Assembly (NCBI GenBank): GCA_037954235.1
Contig: JBBMOA010000004.1
Span: forward strand, 10,854,601 to 10,918,600
Direction: 5' to 3'
Source: Aulostomus chinensis
Taxonomy: Eukaryota; Chordata; Actinopteri; Syngnathiformes; Aulostomidae
DNA length: 64,000 nucleotides
Shown one piece after another: positions 1 to 13,400 of the stretch. The position numbers and the translations under genes are program-made. Positions within the stretch are counted from its first letter, which is position 1; each line of letters opens with the position of its first letter. Under the pieces are notes generated by a model. The model was not told the DNA's origin and searched no databases. It saw only the letters and a list, made by a program, of their open reading frames with translations.

Positions 1-2639
1 CTCCACCAAGTGTGGCATGAGTTGGACTGATGGTTGTTCCGTCACACTGCAGACAACCTCCACAACACACAACTTGTTTCAGAAAAAGACGTAGCTCTGG
101 TTCCCCCTTCCAGCACACAATCCTACCTCAGCATGATGTCATGGTATAAATGTTAATGAGTGACAGAATATCTTATCAGCCCTGAACAACACCACCTTGA
201 CCAGTTTTCTTCCAGGAAACCAGTAGCTTGAGGGAAACCACACACCCCTCAGACGGATCTCTCCAGTGGGACAAACATCTCACTGGCCGTCACCCCGTGA
301 TAAATGACGCACACCCTATCGACCAATGTCATGCAGGATACAGCTGATCGACTGTGTGATGTATGTAAGTGTGTGTGTGTGTGAGAGGGGGCGACCATGG
401 AGCATTGTGTGTAATATTCATAGACTCCCACGGCGGTGCTGCAGTCACCGAGGCTGTGTCGTCGTAGATCTTCAGCTGTCAGTCCCCAGCTCTGTCTGCT
501 CTCCGCGGCCCTCTGCTGCTTTACCAGCTGTTTATTTTAACATTGCGTTGTAAACAAGTCTACACTTTCGAGCACTGGTGCCTCTCTGTAGAAGCTATTG
601 AGTCTCCCAAATATTCAGGAGGGATTATTTGCCTTTATGTTTCCATGAACTGCAGTTAAATGACAGGAAATGAGGTAACATGTCTTAAAGGTCAGTGAGA
701 AGAATGTTCAGTGACCTTAAACCCCGAACCAAGTGATTGTTATTGATGTAACCTTAATCATGAACCGTACGTTTGTCTGAAAGACAATGTAGCATCAAAC
801 TCCACAAATGGGATGAGAAATTTGTAGAAACAGTCAAAACAATAGCAATGAACAGAGGACCTGAATGTGTGTGGAGAACAAAAAGAAGGAACAGTCTAAT
901 TACAACATGGAGAAAAGAAAATTACTATATTAGGTAAATAAAGTACAGTCGTGTGCTATGAAACGGAGCTTTTGTGCCAGAGGGAGTGAAAAAGGGTTCC
1001 TTGCTAACCTCATGAGATAACCACTTCTGAGTCATGTGACTTCTGTTTACAAATCCTGGTTTGCACTTTATGGGGCAGTGCAAAACCAAATAAACCACAT
1101 GCAAAAATGCAACAAATTAAACCTAACCATTGTGGTTCAGAGTAGACAAAACACACAATTGTCAGCCAAACTCTCCGCTGAAATTAAACAGGATCTTCGA
1201 GGGAGAAGCAGCAAATCTGCGATGATGCCTATGATCTTTGTTGATACTTGGCTATTATGTGTCTTTGTGTAAGGCCTTTTACCTGAATAAAGGTTCAGGG
1301 TGATGTAAAGGATATTTTATTCAATAGCCTGATTTGTTATCGAAATGACACCCTGACGAGAATAACTTTAGATGGTAGCTGTATTCTAACTTTAAACGTA
1401 TTGATAACAAAAACAGAGAAGCCCAGAATGGGACAGTCTGTATTATTTATCAATATTAGCATTTAAAGGTACAATTTGTACAAATTACAGGCAAGTGCTT
1501 CATATCAGCACATTACTAGAAATTATTGGCTGTGGGTGAACCAGTCGATCACCGCTCTAACACTAACGCGGTGACAAGCATTGATTAGTTCACAAACGGC
1601 CATTATTAGTTTCTTCTTGCACGTTTTCAACGTGGTCAGAGCTGGAGCGGTTGTCGACAACTTCCTGTGGCAGCCGTATTGAATGATTGATTTTTTTCCT
1701 TAAATGCTTTGACGGATTTGCTTCATAGTCCAGGTTACTGGGTACAGCCATGCAACAAACGGAGGTCTTTTTAATGTCAATCAAGTGTTGATGAGAGCAT
1801 ATTGGTGGGTATAATAGGGTTCTAAGTGAGGAGAGGGATCATTTTACACATAACACAGTGCAGGTCCTGCTAAAAAACCAACCTCCCATGAAGGTCACTT
1901 CTGGCTGTAGTCTGATTGGTCAAAAAGCTGCACACTTCCAACAGGAAGTTGCCCCTGAGAGGGCAGGAAGTGCAAAGCCAAGCGGTGATGTTGTTCCAGT
2001 GTGTTTTCTTTCCTGTTCGTTCCCATTCCCTTGTTCATGACGCCAGGCTGAGAAAGGAAGGAGAGAGGAAGGGAGGTAGAAAACTAGAGAGAGGAGGGCA
2101 TTCTGGAAATCCCGCCTCTATCTGGTGGCTCTATACGTGGACGTCTAACTGCTCTGAACTGTTGTCAACCTTTCAAAATGCTGACCCAGGACTTTGTCTT
2201 CAAGGATTGTAGTGATGAGCAGGAGGGTTTGAATTCAGATTCAGAGTTCTGCTCTCTTTCTGTTGGACTACATTTGTCAGGTGGAGGCCCATGGGCTGAT
2301 AATGTTGTTGCATGTCTGTTGGAAGTGTGAGTAGGCTGCTATTTGCTAATACGTTTGCTGTGGCGACGTGATGAGTTGCCTGGACTGTTTTTGGGCTTGT
2401 TGCTGCTCCACAGTTACCATACAGGCTATTAACACAGCTCAAATTTACCAAGTTAACTGTAAAACATTTAAGCAGATATAATCACTATTTTTTTTCTGTA
2501 CTTCGATTGAATGGCATACTTGCTCGGACATGGAAGTGGTCACTCTTCCAATATTTTCCACGAACACTTGTTAGCATGTTAAGTTTTTCATGCAGGTGTA
2601 GATTTCATGATTATTTTGTTTTTATTTACTTTATTATTC

Positions 2640-3110
2640 ATAGACAGTGTGTTTTCGTACGTAGATGCTGACGACGCACAGTTGTACGTTGCTGATGGAG
2701 CCCCCAGATGTCAGTATGCTGAGGTTTTTTTTTTTAAGTGTTTGATGGATGCAATGTTTTTTTTGCCTTCATAACAGCCACCACTGTTTCCACCTATTTT
2801 ATCCTCTTAACACAGGCTTCCAGGAAGTTTCAGAATTGATTCTAAGGTTCTTTTAATTACTTTCAAGGCACTAAGTTATCCAAGTCTTCAGTAAATCTCA
2901 CAGCTCTCATCTCTGTACATCCTTGCTTGCACTTTGGGGTCCTCGGGCAGGGCCCTTCTGTCTGTTCCAGACACTCGAGTTAAAACGAAATTAGAGCCTT
3001 GAGGTTCTCTAACACCCGGCCGGAGGAAATAAGGAAGCCTGAGTCAGTGGCTTCTTTTAAATCTGTAGCGCAAGACCTAGTTTTATCACTCTGCCTTCCC
3101 TGATTCCATC
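2640..3110 (+). mobile_element. Relic of a LINE (non-LTR retrotransposon), 3' part of the RT ORF
   Basis: Around 2656-2690 the + strand can be read as YVDADDAQLYV, a degraded form of the reverse-transcriptase catalytic motif (YADD followed by QLY). After an apparent deletion, 2820-3090 resembles the region downstream of the polymerase domain in fish L2/Maui-type LINEs: phrases equivalent to LLSVP, then a PEE-like stretch, then SVASFK near 3040-3060. Frames are broken and no ORF survives. Family assignment is from memory of such elements; a repeat-library search would settle it. Confidence 0.6.
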
Positions 3111-4375
3111 AGATTCTAGTATTTATGCTGTTTGATGGCTTTTATCATTTTGGTTTCTGTGTTGCCTTTCCCTAATTATTGTTGTGTTTCAATATTTTAT
3201 ATTTTAGGACCATTTTAAGGTCTGCTAAAGTGTTTTGAAAACTAGATTGTAAGGATTAAAATTGTAGGATTGTATAGTTGAGCCCAACCCTTGTTACACT
3301 TAGGCCAGTAATGTGTGCCGATGACAGATATATCAGTACCAGAGTACATGTTCTCTGACGTTTACTACTGTTTGTTCACTTTTTTCTTTTTTTTTTTTTA
3401 CAGAACAGAACAGTAAAGAATATTGATAGGTAAATAAATATATATTTGTATTCTTATTCACTTGCGTCTGTCTGAACAATGTGGAGTTTAACGGTTGGAC
3501 AATTGCATGCTGTGACCTGGTGGTGGTGCCAGATGAAAATCCTGGTAGTCCTAAGAACTCGTCTTTCTGTTAAAAAAAAACCCTTCGTACAGTATTTCAT
3601 CTCCAGTTCTGAGGCCAGTATTGGCCTCTTTACTCGCTGTCTGTAATGGCACTTTGCACAGAAATGTACCAGTGAGCTAAATTACTAGCTGATTTGCACC
3701 TGCTGTAATGTGGCCAGTTGTTGGTGTTCATATTGTCCCTGTGCTTGGCGTCTCATTGTCATTCAGCAGCGGGGCTCTGAGTGCCCGGACGCACTGAAGC
3801 GCAGCAGGCAGCATTAATCAATGTGCCGAACAATCATCGCCCAGCAAAATTCAATCATCCCTCTAAAAGAATGCTGCTATTAGGACAACAGAGGAGTGTG
3901 AGTTAACTCCTCTGTCCGTTTGATTTGTTTGTGTGCAAGTCCGTTTGCGAGTGGCCGCTGACCTGAGACAAACCCTTTCAGCGATAGAGTGGGAAGCAGA
4001 TAGGGTCCGTTATGAAGAGGAGCGCTGTGAAAAATTGGAATTGCCACTTTCTGGCAATGAAGAAGACCAGACACAGAACCAGAAAGATGGCGAAGAAGTT
4101 ACGTCTGTCGTTTGTCTGAGAAGGTTTCCACAGTCCTTCCTGACAGGCTGCAAAGGTGTTTATTCATTCATGTTTTAACTGGAGGCACTACGCAAAAATC
4201 TGCCTCTTTTTTTTTCTTTTTCTTTTTTTTGCATCATCCTGCAGCGCAAACAAAAGCAATCGAAAACATGACCTTGGGGGAGGCAAATATACTTGGCTGC
4301 TCATGGGCTCAACACCAATTATACAGTTGGGGCAGTGTTTAGCATCGTCATCCGTCAGCAGGGAGGTTGTAGGTT

Positions 4376-4630
4376 AGAATCTGATAGCTGGCTGGAGCTT
4401 TTCTGTATGGACTTGCATGTGTTCCAGCTTCCCCACACACACCAGAAATACCCAAAGTAGGTCAATTTGAGACTCTAAATTACTTATAGGTGTGAGTGTG
4501 AAATACAGTCTGTCACGACATGGTGACCCCGTGATAGACTGGTGACCTGTCCAGGGTGTACACAGTGGGGGACAGGCTCTGGCCCCCCCATGACCCTCGA
4601 CAATGGATGGGCGAGCTGCTGAATGTGGAA
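4376..4630 (+). repeat. Degenerate copy of a teleost dispersed repeat
   Basis: This copy contains the phrases GACTCTAAATT, GATAGACTGGTGACCTGTCC and AGGGTGTAC in the same order as the better preserved copies at 55738-56029 and 56482-56776. It is clearly older, with many substitutions and indels. The family is common in ray-finned fish genomes; I do not assign it to a class from sequence alone. Confidence 0.65.
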
Positions 4631-7179
4631 GACTTGTACAACTTGATGGGATTTTCTTTTTTTCCCAAGCCGAAAGCCGATACTTGATTGTTTTGAATCA
4701 TTCCTCCTCCTCCGTTGCGGTGAAGGACCACTTCCCCAACATCCATGACGGAAGACCCAATCGCAGCATCGACAGCATCCCGGTTGGCACTTTGACTCAA
4801 GAAGGCTGCCACTTGGCCGTCCTCCTATCAGGCCTGTAGATTAAAGAGGCGATGTATCAGCGACTTGGCCGGCATCTCTCTATTCTCTGTCAAGTGGCTG
4901 TTAAGGCAAACTCACCGAGGGTCTATTGATTTGCCAGAAGGGCCCCTGTATGAGTGAACCTATGGGTGCTGTCAGGAGGAGGCCGGGGGTTCCATCAATA
5001 TGCGGCTGCCCCCCCTCGTTTCAGCTACAGTGATAGCAGGTCAATCCATATCTCTGCAGGTGCCTGTGCTTGGCTCTTATTCCCTCTGTGTCTCTCACCT
5101 CACTTCACCTCACATATGGGACTCCTTTGATAATCCGCCTCAAACACAACGTATGAGGTTTGCTTCGAGATTACGTTTTGATCCTTGAGAAAACTCTTTC
5201 TTGTTAGGGGTCCCAGAAAAAAGTTAAGAAGTTCCTCTCTTATCCCGAAAACCTCATAGTGGACATCAGTTAACGTAAGAAGTTACAGCCAAGTTTAAGG
5301 AAGAGTGTATTGCTGAGGCTTGTGGACTTCCATATGTGGTTACATCTGAATAATATGTGTGAGGAATAATGATGCAGTAGCAGATGTATAAGTAAGGCAG
5401 TGAATGTATCACCTGCTCCGCTTGTGCCTTCAAAATGTCAGTTGCGAACAGTTGACTGAGTGAGACTCGAGGTTGAAGAAGACATTAGTTGTGGCAGTGC
5501 TGAAGTGATGTGCGGTGGTGTAGTTTGTCCATAGCCAGTTGTTAGCTTTGCACCTCTGTCTTAAGCCTTTATGCTACAAAAACCACCTGTTCCTTTGTCA
5601 AGATTGTCTTTTTTTCTAAATCTGAGCTGATGTTATGCAATAATCCAAAGCTCACTGTAAAAATCCTATTGACCTCCTGATGGATCTCAAAACTACCTCC
5701 CCCTGGGGTGCTATTATGCTACAACAACTAGAGCGATTTACTTAGCACCACAAGCTCATATACAGGGGACTGACATGTAACGCAATCAGTCAGATATGGT
5801 CTGTTGTTTCTGTTGCGGTGAGACCGACTTGATGGGCCACAGAATGACAGTAGTCACTGTCAGGTGCTCACAGTTAGGTTGCTAAAAGGCCACACTCTTA
5901 CCTCATGTAGTGGGGTCACAGCCTAGCAACAGTGGGTCGGAGGCATAGCAACAGCCGCTACACAGTCAGTCCAGCTATCCAGTAATTGGAGCTCCTGTAT
6001 CAGCCAGAGGATGCTAACAAATACAGACACGTGTCATCACAAGGACGCTCCACTTGTGTTTGAACGGCTGCAAACACGTGTCGTTTGGAGATGGAATTTA
6101 TGCATGTGTGTTTTAAGCATGTAGAGTGAATGGCTGCTGCTGGAGTCGCCACACAGCTGCAGCTGCTCTCTGCATGCTGCACTGTCTTTGAACAGGTGCA
6201 GTGTGTGTTTGCATCAGCGTGTGGGCTCATTGTAGGTGTGTGCATATGTTTGCATTCAACATGACACTGAGCCCTAATGGCACGGTGTGTTCATGGATCT
6301 TGATGGCGTATGAGGTGTCGCAGCTCAAGGTCACTGCGGGGCCGGTCCATCTCCCGCTCTGCTCCAATGCAGAAAGAGAAGAATATTACTCACCGCCGGG
6401 GCTGCTGGGAAATAATACAGATCGTTTGAAACTGGAGTATGAAAGACTGAATGTTTTGTTTTTATTTTTCTGGCAGGTAACAATGAAAAGTTTTTATTAT
6501 TACTATTTGTTGAATTTATTATTTTCTTTTTGGGCTTCTAAATTTGATTTTGTAGCTCAGGTAAAAATTTGGCGTTATGTATGAAGATTTTTCATCCTTT
6601 TTTCCATCCGTTAATTTTATTTTTTAGGCATTCTCCCCAAATAAACCGGAACTGGAAAATCAGCAAATGAAAGAACAATACTCCAAAGGTTTTAGTCGTT
6701 GGATGGATTTACATCAACCTGTTAATCACTAGCCCCTTGAAACGACCCCACCCCCCGCCCCCACCCTGTTGTGACGCTTTGCCTATTTACACCAAACCAC
6801 GCTATGCTGGTGAAATGCCATGACATTGTGTCCCTTCTCCTCAACATTCTAGCGTGCTGCAACAGAGCGCATTTGGTGTTCTTGAGTATGACCTCTGATG
6901 GTTTACACAGAAAGTTTGAAACGCATAGTGTGCGAGATGCGTAACTTAAGCCACTAATTTCAACATTGCAAGACACAAATGTTCTTTTCTGATGTTTCTC
7001 TGTTTTTCACAGCGTGTCCGTTTTGCCTCTGTAGCTGTATGACCAGAACAAACGCCGCACTACGTCTGTTCCATTTTTAACAGGACTGTAATTTCCCACC
7101 TTCAAAAGGGCTGTATGAAATTAACTTTTTCAAATTGTAACTGAAAGCAGAACATTGCATCGAGAAACAAACATTTTTT

Positions 7180-7197
7180 GGGGGGGGGGGGGGGGGG
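7180..7197. repeat. Poly-G homopolymer (18 nt)
   Basis: An uninterrupted run of 18 G on the + strand. Similar runs in the window are G21 at 31800-31820, C27 at 33925-33951, C14 at 57417-57430 and C18 at 59367-59384. Such runs vary in length and are prone to assembly error and quadruplex folding. Confidence 0.95.
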
Positions 7198-8929
7198 CAA
7201 CATTGGCTTTTAAATGACCCCATTAAGATGCGCCGCTCGCTTACACAGAACCGAGCAGTGAAAGCCTAGCATGTGAATTTATACAGCATTCTGTATCAGT
7301 AGTGCTGCTTGTGAACTCAACAGCATCTGTTCTGTGAACGATCTGTTCCACCGACGACAGACACTGATTCTAAGGTTCTACTCCATCCAATGATCTGGTA
7401 ACATTCTGTCCTCCCAGTTCCTCATTAGTGCGCTTTTATACGAGTGAAAGTGCTAGAATATTCCTGATCTGACCAGCCTGTGTAACAGGGGCTAATGACT
7501 CTTGATTCTGGCAAGAATCTAAAACAAGATCATTTCGGCTGGAAACGGGTTCAGATTCTCTCTTATGGGGATGTTTGACTTGAAATAGTTCTCCTGAATC
7601 ACGGTGTTGCTGTGATTCTTCCTGACTTGAGAGGCCATTACAGAAGTCTCTATCACAATAGAAGCGCGAGTGAGGGATTGAAGCCTGGGACAATGTCTCT
7701 GACAACGTCCTGAGACAGTTTTGAGAATGTGAGAGGGCGTCACCTCAGACTGACACACGCCGCTGGGTACGAGTCATCACTGCTTACATGCACATTTACA
7801 TACATCTCTGATCGTGGTCTTGGTAGTAAATGTGCACAAGGGGGGAAAAAGTGCGCGCGTGTGTGTGTGTGGGGGGGGTGGCCGAGACAGAAGGTGACAC
7901 AATGAGAAGGGTAAAGAGGGAGGGAGGAAAGCCGGGAAAGGAAGGGAGGGATGGAGAAGCTGTGGGTGAGTGATTGGAAGTACTCAGTAATTTGAATTTA
8001 AAGGATGTGAAGAGGGGACCGAGAGCGAGCGACAACCAACCTTTGGAGCACTCGGAGAGGAGAAGAGGATGAAGGGAGAGAGAGAAAGAAAAAGAGTCTG
8101 AGAAGCATCATCAGTGATGCATTGATCCACAAGGTGTTTAGCCTGCTGGAGCCACAGAAGAAGAAGGAGAAAATAGACTGTTCTGCCTCTCTGCTGCCGA
8201 CTGCCAAATGTGTGAGAGCGCTCCAGCTGAGCGACACATCACACACGAGGTGAACACATTCAGTCGGCAGAGAGTCGGCACTGCCAGCAAACATGCTCCG
8301 CTACTTTCAGCAGCTGCCAGGAGATGAGTTGAGATTTATCGGCATTTGGACCAGAGGCTCAATTTGAAGCAGGTGAAGCATTTATCAGATAGTGTGTTCG
8401 CTTGGGGACCGGCAAAGAGTACCTGAGGGCAGTTTGTAAGTTAAAATATGGAGTAAGGAAGAAAAGATGAGAGGCAAGCTTGGAATCCTGGAACGACAGT
8501 ACAACTGCGGATCTTCTCTGCCACTCTTCTGGGACTCCTGCAGGATGTGGATTCAGGAATGAGTCCTGATGAGGTCGTGGAGGGTGAAAGGACAGGAATG
8601 GGCTCCCTCTGCCCTGTGGCACCTGTGGATACCTTCGCCGCCTTGCTGTGATCATGCAGGTCCTACAGATCGTCAAGGAGCTGGTGTCACCATCCAGGCG
8701 CAGGGCTGTGGCGCGATTTGGAGGTGTGTGCATGTGCGGTACCACATATTTGCGCATGTAACAAGACATTGTTTCAGGACCTCGTTGATGTTGTGTTTGA
8801 ACCTGTTGGTTTGTTTGTCTTTCAGCAAGTTCTCTCAGAGACTGATTTTGTTTGAGGGGCACAGTGTGGGTCAAGTTTTTCGGGATAGATCCGTGCCGTA
8901 GCTCGATCTGCTCCGCCTGGTTGCCCTCG

Positions 8930-9090
8930 TGCAGGATTACGTAAAAATGAACAGGCCAGTTTTCATGAAACTTGCTGAGGGGTGGAGCAATCATTTATTG
9001 GTCCGTTGACCAAAATTTGTTCTTCTTTCCACGAGGAAGCAGTCCAGAGAATCAAGGATTTTTGGGCATTTCCACATTTTTGAAATGAAG
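8930..9090 (+). repeat. Fragment of a dispersed fish repeat (AGGATTAC...ATGAAACTTG type)
   Basis: The stretch has GCAGGATTACGTAAAAA, then TTTTCATGAAACTTGCTG, then a GGGCATTT phrase. This order resembles a very common interspersed repeat of fish genomes. Similarity is by memory and degenerate. The 211-codon minus-strand open frame running through this area (8359-8994) is not supported as a gene. Confidence 0.35.
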
Positions 9091-10422
9091 AAAAACTCAG
9101 CCAAAATAATCTCAATGCGTGCATTTTGCTTGGGTCAAGCACTCTTTCAGTTTTACATTTTTTTACTAAAGATGTGACTTGCGTGCTTGTGACATGATTA
9201 AAACTGCTGGTTCGAGTTTCTGACTGCACTTGCAGGTTGTCTCGTGTGTCGTCAAAAGGGTCGCCAAAATAACTGATAAATATTAATTGATCAATTACAG
9301 GAAAAATGTTCGCAGCTAATCGCACCCTTGCCCTCATACCTGGATTTAGCTTTTAAACGGAGAGCTGCGAGGAACCAGCAGAGGGCAGCAGTACACCTTG
9401 GCTGCATCTCGTTTGACAGAAATTAAAGAAAGATTTCAACCTCGGCTAATTCATTCACACGTTTACGGAAATTTATTTGAACTGAAATATTTTAAATTCT
9501 TGTGATAGTCAAAATTGATATGTGCAATTAATTGATTGTAAAATGTAGTTAATTAGATAAATTTTTTTAAGGAATGACAGGATGCTGGTTGGATTTTCTT
9601 TATGTGGTGTAACCATGACAACCAAGCCATTATGTTTCCCTCGCAAAGTGTTTTTGTTTGTTTTTGCATAAACCCAATCATACTGTAACCATTGTTAGTG
9701 TCACGTGACCTCACGGGCATCCGTTTGCGCTTTAGACGTGAGAAGATGTTGTAACAGGTGATAAGATGTCAATTTTTAAGAAACTGGATTTTGAAAATCA
9801 AAGTACCTGCGGGTTTGGTGTTTTTATTGTTAATGTAAGAGGCAGTTCAATGTCAAAAAGGATTTTATAGATTAATGTCACTCTGGAGGAGGTGAAACTT
9901 GTCGTGTGGCGATTGTTTGAATGGGAGGGAATTCCCCCTTGAGTCACTGCTGCTATAGTTCTGTTGCTGTGTGTGTGCCTGCGTGTGTGTGTGTGTCCTG
10001 CAGCTGTATTTCTCTGGTGTCCAATGAATAATGAAGCATGTTGCCCGAGGTAATGGAACACTCTGTGACCTCCGACCCCGTGTTCTGTCTCCTGATTGGA
10101 TCAGCCTGTAAGCAGTTGCCTTGATGTGTGTCTGCTGGAGCAAACAAAACTCTGCTTTTATTGTTGCTAAAAGTTTTTCCGGGCTTTTTGCCCCTACAGT
10201 CAGGAGGAAGCCAGAGCTGGTTGTCTTCTTGCTTCGCTGATCTCCAAATAAGAAAAGGTGCCTCAGGATTTCCAGAGGGGAGATTTGCATAAATTTAGCA
10301 AGGCCTTGACGGGCAGGTGAACTGGTGCGTGCTCGTACAATTCTCCTAAAATATCTTGTAATAAAGACATTGATGAGCATTTATGATGATTTCCCCAATC
10401 ATTTGCAGACTTATTACCAGAT

Positions 10423-10423
<1 letters not shown>

Positions 10424-10474
<51 letters not shown>

Positions 10475-10496
10475 ATGTGCATGTGCATGTGTGTGC
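10424..10496. repeat. (GT)n microsatellite
   Basis: About 24 GT units followed by a short (GTGCAT)3 tail and a final GTGTGC. Valine-cysteine 'ORFs' over it are artefacts of the dinucleotide. Confidence 0.97.
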
Positions 10497-13400
10497 CTAA
10501 ATTTGAGTAATTTGCTTGAAATATCAACACCATGGAAGTCTGATCAGCTTTGTCAGCATCTCAAATTCAAGTGTGCCGGAACACAAGGGTTTCCATCTGA
10601 TTTGTGCCAGAAATCAACCTGTTACATAACAGCCGGGTCTCGCCACGCACTTGAACTGTGATTATTTCAGTGATATTGAGATATTAGAGGAGACGTTACT
10701 TTAACATTACTTTCATTTTCATTGGCAAATCCATTAAAGTGTGAATGGTGTGTATGTAGGGATCTATGTCAGAGACATAAGTCTAACACCGCATGTCGGC
10801 AGGACATCTCTGCAGCGCCACAATATTTGATTCCAAGTGGTATTTTGACACAAAAATTGCACCATCCTGGTATTTGAAAATTGTTGTAGGCCAAATTGGA
10901 TCAATTAGATGGATGGATTTATTCTGCAGCACTGGTCTCATCTGAGTCAGGGTTTTGCTGTATTTTGCAAAGCATAATTAAGGGGAAAGTAGCTCGTGTA
11001 CAACTTGTAAATACTATTTAAAGATTTCTATGCCGCGCCTACTTTATATAGTTTAGGAAAAGAGGACTGGGATATAGCCAATTTAACACTTAATTTGAGA
11101 AAAGATTCCATCAAGCACCTAAAAGTGTCACATTAAGTGACTTTAATCAACACAAATTGAGAGGGTGAACATGGGCACTGGCAGAAGTAGGTTTTAGCAG
11201 AGCAACAGCACGGGGGGGACCCCCCTCCTCTCGGCTCTGGTCTTGTTTGTTTACAGAAACTACCCCTCTAACACTAAATCAAATTTAGAATGACTTATTG
11301 ATTTTTAAAATGCCACAAATGGAACCTTTAACACTACCAAAGTGCACTTTCCCTTCAGCCCCTGCTCCCGGTGATGCTGTTGGCCAAAGAGTGTGTAGAA
11401 GACTTCATGACAAGTGTGTGAAACTTATTGTGCCGTAGTGTGTAAACCGCTTTGAAGGCACAAACACTTAAACCAAGAAAGTGTTGCAGAGATTTCAGCT
11501 GCTTTATCGACTGCACAGGAACGATTTGCACTTTCCATTTGGGTGCCATCTTTATCTCTTTCCATCAGCCCTGAAGAGGAATTCACCTTGGCTCTTGTCT
11601 CAGCTTGGATCAATGCTAGCAGATTTAGAGATGGCCTCCCAAAGATACAGGACACACACACACACACACTCATTCACTGGCTGGCTGCAGTGAAGGTGTT
11701 GAGCTGAGGTGTGATGACGAGGTGTCAGGTGCTAGCAGATGCTGCTCTCCTGTAGCTCTGGGACCGAGTGACACATGTGGTGGCCCTGTGTGACAGATAG
11801 AGAGAAAGGCTGAGATTTCTGAGAGGAAGAGGGTTTGTGTGTTATTTAAATGCTAGCCTAATGCTCTTCATTACCATCAATCCTGACCAAAGCCAGCGAG
11901 GGATTTATCTAACTAACAACGGTGTTCTCAACCCTTAACCCTCCTTGCCATAAATAGAGCCACAGCCTGAATGCATAGATATTGAAATTTAGGAATATGT
12001 CCCTGTGTTATGAAGAGATAAGGCGATGAGAAAAATTATTGCCTTAATTCTTAGGCATTTATTACAGAGCAGGGAAGTTTGAATATTCTCTACACTTCAT
12101 GTAAGAACACTGGGTCTAGGTAGTGGTGCAGGAACAAGTTGTGAAATCTGGAATAAGTGAGCAAAGTCCAGTTCCCTTGTGTCAGAGTTAATGGGTTTCT
12201 TGAATGGAGTTACTGTTAAATTGCTGATAGGGTCCACTTAAGGTGCCTTATCTGGTCAGTAAATACCAGGTTGTTGTGGATCAGCTGCTGGTACGACAAG
12301 AGCTTTCCTCTGCAGCTGCATTTCTCTACCTAGAAACTCTAAAGAGGAGAGGAGGAGCAGAGAGCTTTGGATTTATAACAAGTCTGACAAGTCTGCTGCC
12401 AAACAGGCTTCTCCTGCCCAGCACCATCTTCACCTCAATATCTCGCTGTGTTATCCAGCAGCCGTCTTTATCTCTTTCTCCTGCAACATTAAAAAGTTCA
12501 CTGTTCAATTACGGCACCAGAAGCATCTAACAAGGGCATTTCTTGTGTTTTGCACACCACCTGTGAACCATCTGTAGGCATTATGTGGGTGTTGGGTCGT
12601 CTGGATTTCTATTTCTGCAGGGAAAGGCGCTTCAACGGAAAACGGCGTGCTGGTTTGTTAAGGACAGCCAGACAGACAGTCCAGTCCCAGTGGGTGTCGA
12701 GCTAAAGCTGCCTGCTGACATCCACATTGTAGCAGACGAGCTAATTGCCTGTCTGTCCTCCCTAAAGGGCACAACCACGGTACACTTCGTCGGCCTTCAT
12801 GGCGTACACTTTTTCCCTCCAGTGGCTTTATATTTTTCTTTTGCTCATCTTGTCAGATTCACCAGAAATTTATTGATCCCTGCTTGCTGCTCCACATATT
12901 AAATAATGTATCAAATGGCTCTCTGTAGCCCATCAAACATCATTACTGGGTTTACGCTGCTGTGTTGAACGTGTGATTAGTTATGATGGACGTTCAACAC
13001 ACCGCTAAGAAAAGGGTTGCAAAGACGTCATGTTGCTCTTACCTATTTGGAATAAAAAAAAAACAACAACAACTGCTCTCTATAATATACCGTCATCAAA
13101 ACCCTTAAAAAATACCTGCAATGGAGGACAGTGTGTAAACTCACCAACACGGGACGTCACGCTGTAGATACTCTGCCATACGCTGTACAATAACTGTTAT
13201 TAAGGTCGTTTGTTTTGACTGACACTATCCTTTTAGCAGAAAAACTGGGACGGTATGAACTGAATAACTTGAGTCATGCGCTTTAATCATATATCATTAA
13301 ATACAATCCGCCTAAAAGCTGATTCATATGACTTATTATTGTTACATTTTCTTAAAGCTAGAATAGTACAAAAACCCTTAACTCATGTCAGATGGTTTGT

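Noticed and set aside
8359..8994. 211-codon minus-strand open frame
   Set aside because: No domain, low-complexity composition, and it overlaps a likely dispersed repeat at its upstream end. A frame this long is expected about once by chance in a window of this size.
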